From NCBI RefSeq assembly GCF_031453975.1, contig NZ_JAVDPW010000012.1, positions 143,058 to 207,057 of the forward strand: 64,000 nucleotides of DNA, in the 5' to 3' direction. Below, piece by piece: positions 20,223-29,547 of the stretch; the stretch's first letter is position 1; every line of letters starts with the position of its first letter. The notes beneath the pieces were generated by a model. The model was given only the letters and a program-made list of their open reading frames with translations, did no database searches and was not told the origin of the DNA. This stretch comes from Inquilinus ginsengisoli_A. GTDB taxonomy: Bacteria > Pseudomonadota > Alphaproteobacteria > DSM-16000 > Inquilinaceae. The translations under genes were made by a program, and so were the position numbers.

Positions 20223-20253
20223 AAAAGCCCCGGCCGTTCGGCCGGGGCTTTTT
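20223..20253. terminator. Bidirectional rho-independent terminator
   Basis: AAAA, stem GCCCCGGCC, loop GTTC, stem GGCCGGGGC, TTTTT. Poly-A on one side and poly-T on the other make it work for both convergent genes (small secreted protein and RHH protein). Confidence 0.93.
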
Positions 20254-20257
20254 CATG

Positions 20258-20479
20258 TCAGATCTCGCGCGCCAGGGCCGCCTCCAGGACGGCGGTCCGC
20301 AGTGCGCTGGACAGGTTGCCGTCCGGGTCGCGCGCCGCGTCGATCGCCTCGACCAGCCGGTTGACCGGCAGGCCGCGCCGGGTGGCGAGGCGGCCGAGGG
20401 CATCCCAGAACCCCGGCTCCAGCGAGACGCTGGTGGCATGGCCGGCGATATTGACCGACCGCTTGCGGACGCCGCTCAC
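20258..20479 (-). CDS. Ribbon-helix-helix domain protein
   Basis: A 73-residue protein of the alphaproteobacterial RHH_4 type: KRSVNIAGHATSVSLEPGFW followed by GLPVNRLVEAIDAARDPDGN and LSSALRTAVLEAAL. Such proteins have the MetJ/Arc fold, but DNA targets are generally not known. Translation starts at GTG 20479. It lies 16 nt downstream of fumC on the same strand, so it is probably co-transcribed with fumarase, an arrangement that may matter for its role. It ends at the bidirectional terminator. Confidence 0.88.
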   Translation of the reverse strand: MSGVRKRSVNIAGHATSVSLEPGFWDALGRLATRRGLPVNRLVEAIDAARDPDGNLSSALRTAVLEAALAREI

Positions 20480-20495
20480 CGTCGGCCGGACCGAG

Positions 20496-21899
<1,404 letters not shown>

Positions 21900-22043
21900 C
21901 GGACGGCTCCGGTTTTCATCAGGGTGTCGGTTGGCCGGTTTGCTAGCACGAAAGCGCATGGGACGGTAGCGCCCGGCGGCTGGCCGCCGCCGTCCTGCGG
22001 CGCTAGGCTCCGATGCGGGATCCGATGCAGCGGAGCGAGGCCC

Positions 22044-22673
22044 ATGTCCGACCACCACGATCACGATCACGATCACGAGGGCAGCGAGCTGTCCGACACG
22101 GCGCTCCGCGTCCGGGCGCTGGAATCGGTGCTGGTCGAGAAGGGCTATGTCGACCCGGCGGCGCTGGACGTCCTGGTCGAGACCTACGAGACCCGGATCG
22201 GCCCGCGCAACGGCGCCCGGGTGGTGGCCAAGGCCTGGGCCGACCCGGCCTATCGCGAGCGGCTGCGCACCGACGCCACCGCCGCGGTCGCCGAGTTCGG
22301 CTTCAGCGGCCGCGGCGGCGAGCACATGATCGCGGTCGAGAACACGCCCGACACCCACAACCTGATCGTCTGCACCCTGTGCTCCTGTTATCCCTGGCCG
22401 GTGCTGGGACTGCCGCCGGTCTGGTACAAATCGGCGCCCTACCGCTCGCGCGCCGTGATCGACCCGCGCGGCGTGCTGGCCGATTTCGGCGTGACCCTGC
22501 CGGCCGAGACCCGGATCCGGGTGTGGGATTCGACCGCCGAGACCCGCTACCTCGTGATCCCGATGCGCCCCGCCGGCACCGAAGGCTGGGACGAGGCGGC
22601 GCTGGCCGACCTGGTCAGCCGCGACAGCATGATCGGCGCCGGGATCGCGCGCGAACCGGGGACCGTGTCGTGA
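22044..22673 (+). CDS. nthA: Nitrile hydratase alpha subunit, cobalt type
   Basis: A 209-residue metal-binding subunit of nitrile hydratase, which converts nitriles to amides. The claw motif VCTLCSCYPWP has ligands Cys110, Cys113, Ser114 and Cys115. Thr in CTLCSC, as opposed to Ser in CSLCSC, marks the non-corrin cobalt type. The N-terminus is unusually rich in His and Asp (MSDHHDHDHDHEG), which could bind metal. RIGPRNGARVVAKAWADPAY is also typical. The stop overlaps the beta-subunit GTG start. No cobalt transporter or amidase gene is adjacent. Confidence 0.95.
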   Translation: MSDHHDHDHDHEGSELSDTALRVRALESVLVEKGYVDPAALDVLVETYETRIGPRNGARVVAKAWADPAYRERLRTDATAAVAEFGFSGRGGEHMIAVENTPDTHNLIVCTLCSCYPWPVLGLPPVWYKSAPYRSRAVIDPRGVLADFGVTLPAETRIRVWDSTAETRYLVIPMRPAGTEGWDEAALADLVSRDSMIGAGIAREPGTVS

Positions 22674-23329
22674 ACGGCGGCCAGGATCTCGGCGGCATGA
22701 TGGGCTTCGGCCCGGTGGTGCCGGAGCCGGAGCATGTCCGCTTCCACGCCGATTGGGAAAAGCGCGTCCTGGCCATGAACCTCGCCGCCGGCGCGCTGCG
22801 GCGCTGGTCGATCGACGCCAGCCGGCATGCGCGAGAAACCCTGCATCCGGTCGAATACCTGTCCTCCAGCTACTACCAGATCTGGCTGAAGGGGCTGGAG
22901 AAGCTGCTGCTGGCGGACGGGCTGGTGTCGGCGGCGGAGCTGGCGGCCGGGCACGCCATCGACCCCGCCGTGGCGGTGCCGCCGGCGCTGCAGGCCGACC
23001 AGGTGGCGGGCGTGCTGGCGCGCGGCACCAACTACCAGCGGCCGGAGGCGGCGCCGGCCCGCTTCGCCCTGGGCCAGGCGGTCCGCACCCGCAACATCCA
23101 CCCGACCGGCCACACCAGGCTGCCGCGCTACGCCCGCGGCAAGGTCGGGGTGGTCGACCGGGTGCATGGCGTGTTCGTGCTGCCCGACGCCCGGGCCCAT
23201 GGCACGGATGAGGATCCGCAATGGCTCTACACCCTCCGCTTCACCGGGCCGGAGCTGTGGGGCGAGGGCGCCGACCCCACCCTCGAGGTCTCGATCGATG
23301 CCTGGGAGGGCTATCTTGAGCCGGCATGA
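22670..23329 (+). CDS. nthB: Nitrile hydratase beta subunit
   Basis: A 219-residue partner of the alpha subunit. Family features are the N-terminal MMGFGPVVPEPEHVRFHADW, SYYQIWLKGLEKLL and the C-terminal SH3-like barrel with HTRLPRYARGKVGVVDRVHG and LYTLRFTGPELWGEGAD. The start is GTG 22670, overlapping the alpha stop (GTGA), so the subunits are translationally coupled as expected for a heterodimer. The order alpha-beta-activator is that of cobalt-type operons. Confidence 0.94.
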   Translation: MNGGQDLGGMMGFGPVVPEPEHVRFHADWEKRVLAMNLAAGALRRWSIDASRHARETLHPVEYLSSSYYQIWLKGLEKLLLADGLVSAAELAAGHAIDPAVAVPPALQADQVAGVLARGTNYQRPEAAPARFALGQAVRTRNIHPTGHTRLPRYARGKVGVVDRVHGVFVLPDARAHGTDEDPQWLYTLRFTGPELWGEGADPTLEVSIDAWEGYLEPA

Positions 23330-23705
23330 CGCGGTGATCAGTGTGCTGGACGGCACGGCGCCGCTGCCGCGCGACCGGGACGGCCCGGTCTTCGCCGAGC
23401 CCTGGCAGGCCCAGGCCTTCGCCATGGCGGTGGCTCTGCGCGACCGCGGCGTCTTCACCTGGGACGAATGGGCGGCGGCGCTGGGGGCGGAGATCGCCCG
23501 GGCCCAGGCGGCCGGCGACCCGGATGACGGCAGCCGCTACTACGACCACTGGCTGGCCGCGCTGGAGCAGCTGGTGGTGGCGAAGGGCGCCGCCGACAGC
23601 GAGACTCTGCGGCACCGCAAGGCGGCCTGGGACCGGGCGGCGCAGGCCACGCCGCATGGCGCGCCGATCCTGCTGGAAAACGACCCGCTCTCCGGCCGCA
23701 CCTGA
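23316..23705 (+). CDS. Nitrile hydratase accessory/activator protein
   Basis: A 129-residue protein resembling the beta-subunit N-terminus, as the P14K/NhlE-type activators do. Features are FAEPWQAQAFAMAVALRDRG, FTWDEWAAALGAEI and the SRYYDHWLAALEQLVVAKGA segment. These proteins insert cobalt by swapping alpha subunits. The likely start is TTG 23316, preceded by GGGAGGG and giving MSRHDAVISVLDG, with a 14-nt overlap with the beta gene; GTG 23334 is the alternative. Position third in the operon supports the call. Confidence 0.88.
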   Translation: MSRHDAVISVLDGTAPLPRDRDGPVFAEPWQAQAFAMAVALRDRGVFTWDEWAAALGAEIARAQAAGDPDDGSRYYDHWLAALEQLVVAKGAADSETLRHRKAAWDRAAQATPHGAPILLENDPLSGRT

Positions 23706-23726
23706 ACCGACACCAGGGGAAGACCC

Positions 23727-24113
23727 ATGACGATCACGCTGCACAACCCGGCCGGCGTCGCCGCGCCGTTCTCGCGCTACAGCCAGGGCGCCTCGGCCCC
23801 GGCCGGTGCGCGCTGGCTGCACATCTCTGGCCAGGTCGGCGCCACGCCCGACGGCACCGTGCCGGAGGACCCCGAGCGGCAGATGGAGCTGGCCTGGGAC
23901 AACCTGCTGGCGGTGCTGACCGATGCCGGCATGGCGGTCACCGACCTGGTCAAGGTCGACGGCTTCATCATCCGGCCCGACCTGCTGCCGCTGTACCGCA
24001 GCGTGCGCGAACGCCGGCTGGCCGGGCACGCCACCGCCTCGACGCTGGTGATCGTCGCCGGCCTGGTGGTGCCCAGCCTGCTGGTCGAGATCCAGGCGGT
24101 GGCGGCGGCCTAA
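23727..24113 (+). CDS. RidA/YjgF family protein
   Basis: A 128-residue trimeric RidA-fold protein. Typical features are the N-terminal PFSRYSQGASAPAGARWLHI and SGQVGATPDGTVPEDPERQM segments and the C-terminal STLVIVAGLVVPSLLVEIQA. The conserved Arg of archetypal RidA imine deaminases (in the S-x-P/C-x-R-A segment) is not apparent, so this is probably one of the other RidA subgroups. It lies 21 nt after the nitrile hydratase activator with a GGGGAAG ribosome site, so it is likely in the same operon. A role in clearing reactive intermediates of nitrile or amide metabolism is inference. Confidence 0.88.
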   Translation: MTITLHNPAGVAAPFSRYSQGASAPAGARWLHISGQVGATPDGTVPEDPERQMELAWDNLLAVLTDAGMAVTDLVKVDGFIIRPDLLPLYRSVRERRLAGHATASTLVIVAGLVVPSLLVEIQAVAAA

Positions 24114-24131
24114 CCGACCTAAGCCCTTGTT

Positions 24132-24223
24132 TTGTCATGCCACGGCTTGACCGTGGCATCCAGGGGCGGCCAGAGCAGCTCTTGGTGGCCCCTGGATTGC
24201 CCGGTCAAGCCGGGCAATGACAA
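24132..24223. repeat. TGTCATTGCCCGG-type dispersed palindrome, long form
   Basis: Outer arms TTGTCAT and ATGACAA enclose two internal hairpins (CCACGGCTTGACCGTGG and GCCCGGTCAAGCCGGGC) and a third pair (CCAGGGGC.GCCA / TGG.GCCCCTGG). Its right half matches the shorter element at 34150-34192. It fills the gap between the convergent RidA and HD-domain genes. Confidence 0.82.
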
Positions 24224-24265
24224 AGAAGGGAAGGCCGGAGAACAGGGCGTCGGCCGAGCCCCGGC

Positions 24266-24814
24266 CTAACCGGCCTTCGCCGCCTTCAAAATCCGGTCGC
24301 GGTAGTCGGCGACGGTGCTGACCTTCAGCCCCTCGATCTTGCCGCCATCGTCCCAGCGCCGCAGCCGCACCGCGGCGTCGACCTGTGGATGCCGGGCGAA
24401 TTCGGCGACCTCCGCGGGGCTCATCGGCCCGCCCTGCTTGCCCAGGGAATGGACCGAGGCGGCGGAGAGGACGTCGAGATAGCTCGGCTCGACGGCGCAG
24501 AGGTAGCGCTTGGCGGCGACGTGCAGCCGGGCGGGCTCGCTGATCTCCGGGCCGAAGCGGGCGGCCAGCCAGTCACCGCCGGCGCCGTCATGCTTGTGAT
24601 AGCCATAGGCGTCGTCGGCCAGCTCCAGGAAATGGCCGATGTCGTGCAGCAGGGCGGCGACCACCAGCTCGTCCGGCGCGCCCTCGTGCTCGGCCAGGGC
24701 CGCGGCCTGCAGCCCATGCTCCTGCATGGTGACGCCCTCGCCATAGGTGTTGTGGCCATGGGCGGCGAACAGGCCTTCGATCTCGGCCAGCAGCGGGTGC
24801 AGGGTGTCGCTCAT
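24266..24814 (-). CDS. HD-domain oxygenase-like protein, PhnZ/TmpB type
   Basis: A 182-residue HD-domain protein. His33 (MQEHGLQAA), His57-Asp58 (LLHDIGHF) and downstream His73/His75 (GYHKHDG) give the di-iron ligand pattern. The N-terminal TYGEGVTMQEHGLQAAALAE resembles the phosphonate-operon HD family (PhnZ/TmpB), in which a mixed-valent di-iron centre oxidatively cleaves the C-P bond of a 1-hydroxy-phosphonate. The spacing of the Tyr/Glu pair is one residue shorter than I recall for PhnZ. The start overlaps the stop of the 2-oxoglutarate oxygenase gene (ATGA). This pairing is the main evidence for a phosphonate role; otherwise it would only be an HD protein. Confidence 0.83.
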   Translation of the reverse strand: MSDTLHPLLAEIEGLFAAHGHNTYGEGVTMQEHGLQAAALAEHEGAPDELVVAALLHDIGHFLELADDAYGYHKHDGAGGDWLAARFGPEISEPARLHVAAKRYLCAVEPSYLDVLSAASVHSLGKQGGPMSPAEVAEFARHPQVDAAVRLRRWDDGGKIEGLKVSTVADYRDRILKAAKAG

Positions 24815-25980
24815 CGGGACGCCTCCAGGCTGAACAGGGTGCTGGTCAGCCCGTCCGTGTCGGTGTAGCAGCCCTGCAGCCAGCGGCGCCCGGCGGAGAA
24901 GCCGCGGCGGCCGTGCAGCACCCGGCGGTTCTCGACGATGAACAGGTCGCCAGGCGCCAGGCGGAAGCCGACGGTCAGGGCGGGGTCGTGCAGCAGCCGG
25001 CCGAAGCGGCGATAGGCGTCGTAGAAGGCCTCGACCTCGTCGGGGTCGAGGTCAAAGGGCGCGATCGAGCGGTTGTTGTAGCGCACCGCCTTCACGTCGC
25101 CGTCGGCGTCCAGCTCGATCAGCGGCGCCTTGGCGCGCAGGTCGACCTTGCCGGCTTCGACATAGCGGAACGGCACCGCCCGCCGGGTCAGCAGGTCGAA
25201 GGCGTCCGGCGCCTCGCGCCGCAGCCGGTCGGCGGCGGCGAAGCCGTCGACCACCACCGATTCGCCGCCCTCGGACGCCGCCTCCAGGCAATGCAGCAGC
25301 TGCATCTGCGGCACCGGATCGCGATAGGGGTTGTCGGTGTGGTTGCCCAGCGACAGGGCGGTGAAGGCCAGGTTCTGCGCCTTCTCCACCGCCACCACGT
25401 CGAACAGCCGGCCGTAATTGGTCTCGCGGACATGGCCGAAGATCTCGACCACCCTGCACACCATGCCCGGCTCGGTCGGCACGCCGCGCAGCAGGGCGAA
25501 GCCGTGGTCGTGGACCTGGCGCAGCCAGGCGGCGCGGGCGCCGTCATCGGCCAGCACCGCGGCGTAGTCGCCAGACGGCGGCGCCGCGGCCAGGCCCGCA
25601 TCCCACAGCACCGGCTTGCGGCGGCGCCCGGCGCGCGAGGCCGGGTCCAGCGCATGGGCCCGCAGCCAGGCGGCGGTGAAGCGCGCCGGGGTGTCGAAGC
25701 CGGCGAGATGGGTCTCGACCGATCCGTCGGCGGCCAGCGCCGCGGCGCGGAGGACGATGCCCTCGGGCAGGTCGATGGCGTCGAACAGGCGCTGCCCGTC
25801 CGGCCGGTCGCGGCGGTCCGGCCGGTTGTCGGCCAGCCAGATCGCGGGATAGGGGCTCTCGCGCCCGTCCGACCAGCGGATGGTCAGGCGGCTGGGCGTG
25901 TGGTGCAGCGTCGCGATCCCGATGTCGTCGGTGGTGATCGGGTGGGCACTGGCAATGGGGCGGGCGGCGGCAGTGAGCAT
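24811..25980 (-). CDS. 2-oxoglutarate/Fe(II) oxygenase, gamma-butyrobetaine hydroxylase-like (PhnY/TmpA type)
   Basis: A 389-residue protein. An N-terminal DUF971-like domain (LTIRWSDGRESPYPAIWLAD) is followed by a TauD/TfdA oxygenase domain from about residue 140. The facial triad is His214, Asp216 (GNHTDNPYR) and His356 (VLHGRRGF), and NYGRLFDV is typical of the gamma-butyrobetaine hydroxylase family. The N-terminal Cys cluster that binds zinc in the eukaryotic enzymes is absent. Annotated on its own it would be called gamma-butyrobetaine dioxygenase. The coupled HD oxygenase argues instead for hydroxylation of an aminoethylphosphonate or its N-methylated form, as in TmpA/TmpB or PhnY/PhnZ. 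The start at 25980 avoids a proline-rich non-conserved tail. Confidence 0.85.
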   Translation of the reverse strand: MLTAAARPIASAHPITTDDIGIATLHHTPSRLTIRWSDGRESPYPAIWLADNRPDRRDRPDGQRLFDAIDLPEGIVLRAAALAADGSVETHLAGFDTPARFTAAWLRAHALDPASRAGRRRKPVLWDAGLAAAPPSGDYAAVLADDGARAAWLRQVHDHGFALLRGVPTEPGMVCRVVEIFGHVRETNYGRLFDVVAVEKAQNLAFTALSLGNHTDNPYRDPVPQMQLLHCLEAASEGGESVVVDGFAAADRLRREAPDAFDLLTRRAVPFRYVEAGKVDLRAKAPLIELDADGDVKAVRYNNRSIAPFDLDPDEVEAFYDAYRRFGRLLHDPALTVGFRLAPGDLFIVENRRVLHGRRGFSAGRRWLQGCYTDTDGLTSTLFSLEASR

Positions 25981-26083
25981 GGCGGCCTTGATCCAGAGCT
26001 GGGGGGGCTGGGGTGGCTGAGACCAAAATTGCGACTCTCCAATGCATAAGTCCAATTCGGGTTTCCCATGCTATCTATAGGCC

Positions 26084-26974
26084 ATGCCGATGAACCTGAT
26101 GCAGCTGCGCGCCTTCCATGCGGTGGCCACCCAGTCCAGCTTCACCCTGGCGGCGCGGACGCTGGGCCTGACCCAGCCGACCCTGTCGCAATCGGTGAAG
26201 GCGCTGGAGGAACGCTACGGCGTGCTGCTGTTCGAACGCAGCTCGCGCAAGGTGCAGCCGACCGAGATGGGCCGCCGGCTGTTCCAGCTCACCACCCGGC
26301 TGTTCGACACCGAGCAGGAGGCGGCGACGTTGCTGGAGGGGTCGGCCCAGCTGGCGCAGGGGCTGCTGCAGCTGGGCGCCGACAGCCCCTACTACGTCAT
26401 GCCGCTGATCGCGGAATTCGACCGCCGCCATCCCCAGGTCGAGATCCGGCTGTCGATCGGCAATGCCGGCGCGGTGCTGGAGGATTTGTCCGAGGCCCGG
26501 CTGGACGTGGCGCTGCTGTCGAACCCGCCGGTCGATCCGCGCTTCCACATCGTGCCGCTGTACCGCGACCCGGTGCGGCTGATGCTGCCGGCTGGCGACG
26601 CCCTGGCCGCGCTGGATGCGGTGCCGGCCGCTGCGCTGGCGGGCCGACGGCTGGTGATGCGCGAGACCGGGTCGATGACCCGGCGCACGGTGGAGCGGGG
26701 GCTGGCCGAGGCGGAGGTCGCGCCCACCGCGGTGTTCGAGGTCACCGGCCGCGAGGCGGTGCAGGAGGCGGTGGGCCACGGCCTCGGCATCGGCTTCATC
26801 TCCGAGGGCGAAATCCGGCCCGACCCCAGGATCGCGATCCGGCCGCTGGGCGACCGGGGGTGGCAGACCGACGAATACGTGCTGTGCCACCGCGACCGCC
26901 GCCGCTTCCCGGCGATCCGCGCCTTTATCGAGCTGGCGGTGGCCGCCGCTGCCGATGTTCAGGTCATAGGGTGA
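26084..26974 (+). CDS. LysR-family regulator, divergent from the oxygenase pair
   Basis: A 296-residue LysR protein: N-terminal winged helix MQLRAFHAVATQSSFTLAAR, recognition helix QPTLSQSVKALEERYGVLLF, and a full effector domain with GREAVQEAVGHGLGIGFISE. The 103-bp divergent gap to the oxygenase gene is the expected control region. It contains a GACT/AGTC inverted repeat around an ATGCAT (26033-26053), offered only as a possible binding site. ATG 26090 is an alternative start. Phosphonate loci often carry a LysR regulator; phosphonate sensing is inference. Confidence 0.92.
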   Translation: MPMNLMQLRAFHAVATQSSFTLAARTLGLTQPTLSQSVKALEERYGVLLFERSSRKVQPTEMGRRLFQLTTRLFDTEQEAATLLEGSAQLAQGLLQLGADSPYYVMPLIAEFDRRHPQVEIRLSIGNAGAVLEDLSEARLDVALLSNPPVDPRFHIVPLYRDPVRLMLPAGDALAALDAVPAAALAGRRLVMRETGSMTRRTVERGLAEAEVAPTAVFEVTGREAVQEAVGHGLGIGFISEGEIRPDPRIAIRPLGDRGWQTDEYVLCHRDRRRFPAIRAFIELAVAAAADVQVIG

Positions 26975-27848
26975 TCGCGCCCTGATTGACCGACCGGACC
27001 AGGAAGTCGGCGCTGATCTCGAAGCGGCTCGGCTCCGTCGGCCCGCCCCAGATCCAGCCATCCTCCATGAAGTACCCAGCCAGGGCGGAATAGTCGGCAT
27101 AGAGCGGATTGCCGGGGTTGGCGGGGTCCATATAGGGCAGGACCTTGTGGTCGATCATCAGGTCGATGGTGCCACCCCAGGCCTGCGACGAGATCCGGTT
27201 GGTGCCGCGGATCAGCTTGGCGCAGATCATCCCGGCGGTGTCGAGCCGGCCGTACAGGTCGGGGTTGTCGGCCTTGATCTTGTCGAGGATGTCCTTGAGC
27301 GAGGCGACGGCCGGCTTCAGCCCCTGCACCTGGAACGGCCCGACATCGGCGTCCTCGACATTGCTCAGCAGCCGCTTGTTGGTCGGCGCCTGGCAGGTCT
27401 CGCTCAGGCTGGCGGCCGGCTGCCCGAACAGCGCCAGGTACAGCTTCTCCGGCACCGGGCTGCCGCCGACGAAGCCGCGGGCCGGCGGCGTGGCCGGCGC
27501 GGCGGGGGGCAGCAGCCGGTCGACATCGATGCCGGCGGCCGTGGCCATCTGCAGGATGTTGTCCTTGTAGCGGTCGAGCACCCCGACCTTGGCGTAGAAG
27601 GCCAGGTGGGCGAGGTTGTCCTTGGGGTCGTTGGCGGTCAGGGATCGGTCGATGATCTCGAAGGCGAAGCGCTGCTGTTCAAGACCGATGGCGCCGTCGA
27701 CCCGCCGGCTTTCAATGCTCAGACCCCGAACCAAAGAAAAGCTCTGGGTCACCAGGACCACGGCGATGGCGCAAAGGGCACCGACGCAAGCGGCCAAGGC
27801 TTCGGGACGGCGGAGCGTCCGAAGCATTGCCGCGCCAAGGTCCCGCAT
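26964..27848 (-). CDS. Membrane-anchored protein with degenerate peptidase M15-like domain
   Basis: A 294-residue protein with one N-terminal membrane anchor (residues 18-38, ACVGALCAIAVVLVTQSFSL) and a C-terminal domain patterned like M15 carboxypeptidases: RGTNRISSQAWGGTIDLMID and DGWIWGGPTEPSRFE. In active enzymes these read S-x-H-x-x-G-x-x-x-D and HFE. Here the zinc-ligand histidines are Gln and Arg, with only the Asp kept. It is therefore probably a non-catalytic peptidoglycan-binding or structural protein (inference). The middle part, PASLSETCQAPTNKRLLSNV, was not recognised. The gene overlaps the convergent LysR gene by 11 nt. Confidence 0.75.
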   Translation of the reverse strand: MRDLGAAMLRTLRRPEALAACVGALCAIAVVLVTQSFSLVRGLSIESRRVDGAIGLEQQRFAFEIIDRSLTANDPKDNLAHLAFYAKVGVLDRYKDNILQMATAAGIDVDRLLPPAAPATPPARGFVGGSPVPEKLYLALFGQPAASLSETCQAPTNKRLLSNVEDADVGPFQVQGLKPAVASLKDILDKIKADNPDLYGRLDTAGMICAKLIRGTNRISSQAWGGTIDLMIDHKVLPYMDPANPGNPLYADYSALAGYFMEDGWIWGGPTEPSRFEISADFLVRSVNQGAITL

Positions 27849-27901
27849 TCCTTGCCTCCGGCCAATTCCCGCAAATATGCAGGAATGATGCCGGAGAATA
27901 T

Positions 27902-28999
27902 CTATTTATGCAACTTTGGCCCCGGGACCAGCCGGTTGACATGCCCCATCTTGCGGCCGGGGCGCGGCGCGCCCTTGCCGTAGAGGTGCAGCCGCGCCCC
28001 CGGCTCGGCCAGGAACTCCGGCCAGCGCAGCACGTCGTCGCCGATCAGGTTCTGCATCACGGCATCGGAATGGCGCGCGGTCGACCCCAGCGGCAGGCCG
28101 CAGACGGCGCGGACCAGCTGCTCGAACTGGTCGCAGGCGCAGGCATCCTGGGTCCAGTGGCCGGAATTGTGCGGCCGCGGCGCCAGTTCGTTGACCAGCA
28201 GGCTGCCGTCGCGCGCCTCGAACAGCTCGACCGCCAGCAGCCCGACCATGTCGAGCGCGGTGACCAGGGTGCGGGCGATCCGCTCGGCCTCCTCGGCGCG
28301 CTCGGGCGACAGGTCCGGGGCCGGGGCGATCGTCTCGGACAGGATGTGGTCGCGGTGCCGGTTCTCGACAGCGGGGTAGCACACCACCGACCCGTCGACG
28401 CCGCGGGCCGCGATCACCGACAGCTCGCGGGCGAAGTCGACGAAGCCCTCCAGCACCGACGGGCGCCCGCCCAGCTGCTGCCAGGCCGCGGCCGCGTCCT
28501 TGGGATCGCGGATCACCGCCTGGCCCTTGCCGTCATAGCCCTCGCGCCGGGTCTTCAGCACCGCCGGGGTGCCGATCGCGGCGACGGCCGCCGCCAGCTC
28601 CTCGGCCGAGCCGACCGCCCGCCAGGGCGCGGTGCCGATGCCGTGGCGGTTGGCGAAGTCCTTCTCCGCCACCCGGTCCTGGCACACCGCCAGCCCGTCG
28701 GGGCCCGGCCGCACCGGCACCCGCGCCGCCAGGTGCCGCACGGTCTCGTAGGGGATGTTCTCGAATTCGTAGGTGACGACGTCGACCTGGGTGGCGAAGG
28801 CGTCCAGCGCCGCATGGTCGGTGTAGGCGGCCAGGGTCGACCGGTCGGTGACCTGGGCGCAGGGGCTGTCCAGGTCCGGGCACAGCACATGGGTGCGGTA
28901 GCCCAGGCGGGCGGCGGCCAGCGCGGTCATGCGGCCCAGCTGGCCGCCGCCGAGCATGCCGATGACGCTGCCGGGCGGAAGGGGAGGGATGGCGGTCAT
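27902..28999 (-). CDS. purK: N5-carboxyaminoimidazole ribonucleotide synthase
   Basis: A 365-residue ATP-grasp enzyme of purine synthesis converting AIR, bicarbonate and ATP to N5-CAIR. The N-terminal GMLGGGQLGRMTALAAARLG, TYEFENIP, VLKTRREGYDGKGQAVI and LAPRPHNSGHWTQDAC are all PurK landmarks. Length is normal. Its start overlaps the PurE stop (28996-28999), coupling the two successive enzymes. ATG 28999 is chosen because the protein then begins just before the glycine-rich loop. Confidence 0.96.
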   Translation of the reverse strand: MTAIPPLPPGSVIGMLGGGQLGRMTALAAARLGYRTHVLCPDLDSPCAQVTDRSTLAAYTDHAALDAFATQVDVVTYEFENIPYETVRHLAARVPVRPGPDGLAVCQDRVAEKDFANRHGIGTAPWRAVGSAEELAAAVAAIGTPAVLKTRREGYDGKGQAVIRDPKDAAAAWQQLGGRPSVLEGFVDFARELSVIAARGVDGSVVCYPAVENRHRDHILSETIAPAPDLSPERAEEAERIARTLVTALDMVGLLAVELFEARDGSLLVNELAPRPHNSGHWTQDACACDQFEQLVRAVCGLPLGSTARHSDAVMQNLIGDDVLRWPEFLAEPGARLHLYGKGAPRPGRKMGHVNRLVPGPKLHK

Positions 29000-29490
29000 T
29001 CGTCCTTCGGGTGTTCGGCCACGGCGGCGGTCTGGCGGCGGCGCCAATCGTCCAGCGCATCGGCCACCGCGGGGTCGCCCAGCGCCAGGATGGCGGCGGC
29101 CAGCAGCGCGGCGTTGATCGCGCCGGCGCGGCCGATCGCCAGGGTGCCGACCGGGATGCCGCCGGGCATCTGCACGATCGACAGCAGGCTGTCCATGCCC
29201 TTCAGCGCCTTGCTCTCGACCGGCACGCCCAGGACAGGCAGCGGCGTCAGCGCCGCCGCCATGCCCGGCAGATGCGCGGCGCCGCCGGCCCCGGCGATCA
29301 CCACCTTGACCCCGCGGTCGCGGGCGCTGCCGGCGAAATCATACAGCCGCTGCGGCGTGCGGTGGGCGGAGACGATGTGCGCCTCATGGGCGATGCCCAG
29401 CAGCGCCAGGGTCTCGGCGGCGTGGCGCATGGTCTCCCAGTCGGACTGGCTGCCCATGATGATCGCCACGGGGGCGACGGGTTCGGCCAT
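28996..29490 (-). CDS. purE: N5-carboxyaminoimidazole ribonucleotide mutase
   Basis: A 164-residue class I PurE that rearranges N5-CAIR to CAIR. Conserved segments are IIMGSQSDWETMRHAAETL, HIVSAHRTPQRLYDFA (with the catalytic His), IAGAGGAAHLPGMAAALT and the GVPVESKALKGMDSLLSIVQ loop. Length is normal. It is the first gene of the purEK pair; the next gene upstream on the same strand is the DUF465 protein at 29548, 57 nt away. Confidence 0.96.
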   Translation of the reverse strand: MAEPVAPVAIIMGSQSDWETMRHAAETLALLGIAHEAHIVSAHRTPQRLYDFAGSARDRGVKVVIAGAGGAAHLPGMAAALTPLPVLGVPVESKALKGMDSLLSIVQMPGGIPVGTLAIGRAGAINAALLAAAILALGDPAVADALDDWRRRQTAAVAEHPKDE

Positions 29491-29547
29491 GGGTCGGATG
29501 ATCCTCGGTCTGGCGGGCGAAGGGGGCGGGTCAGGCGATGGCGGCAG

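Noticed and set aside
24811..25980. Annotation as gamma-butyrobetaine dioxygenase of carnitine synthesis
   Set aside because: The zinc-binding N-terminal cysteines are absent and the gene is translationally coupled to a PhnZ/TmpB-like HD protein, which fits phosphonate breakdown better.
26964..27848. Active VanY-type D,D-carboxypeptidase
   Set aside because: Both zinc-ligand histidines are replaced (SSQ for SxH, RFE for HFE).
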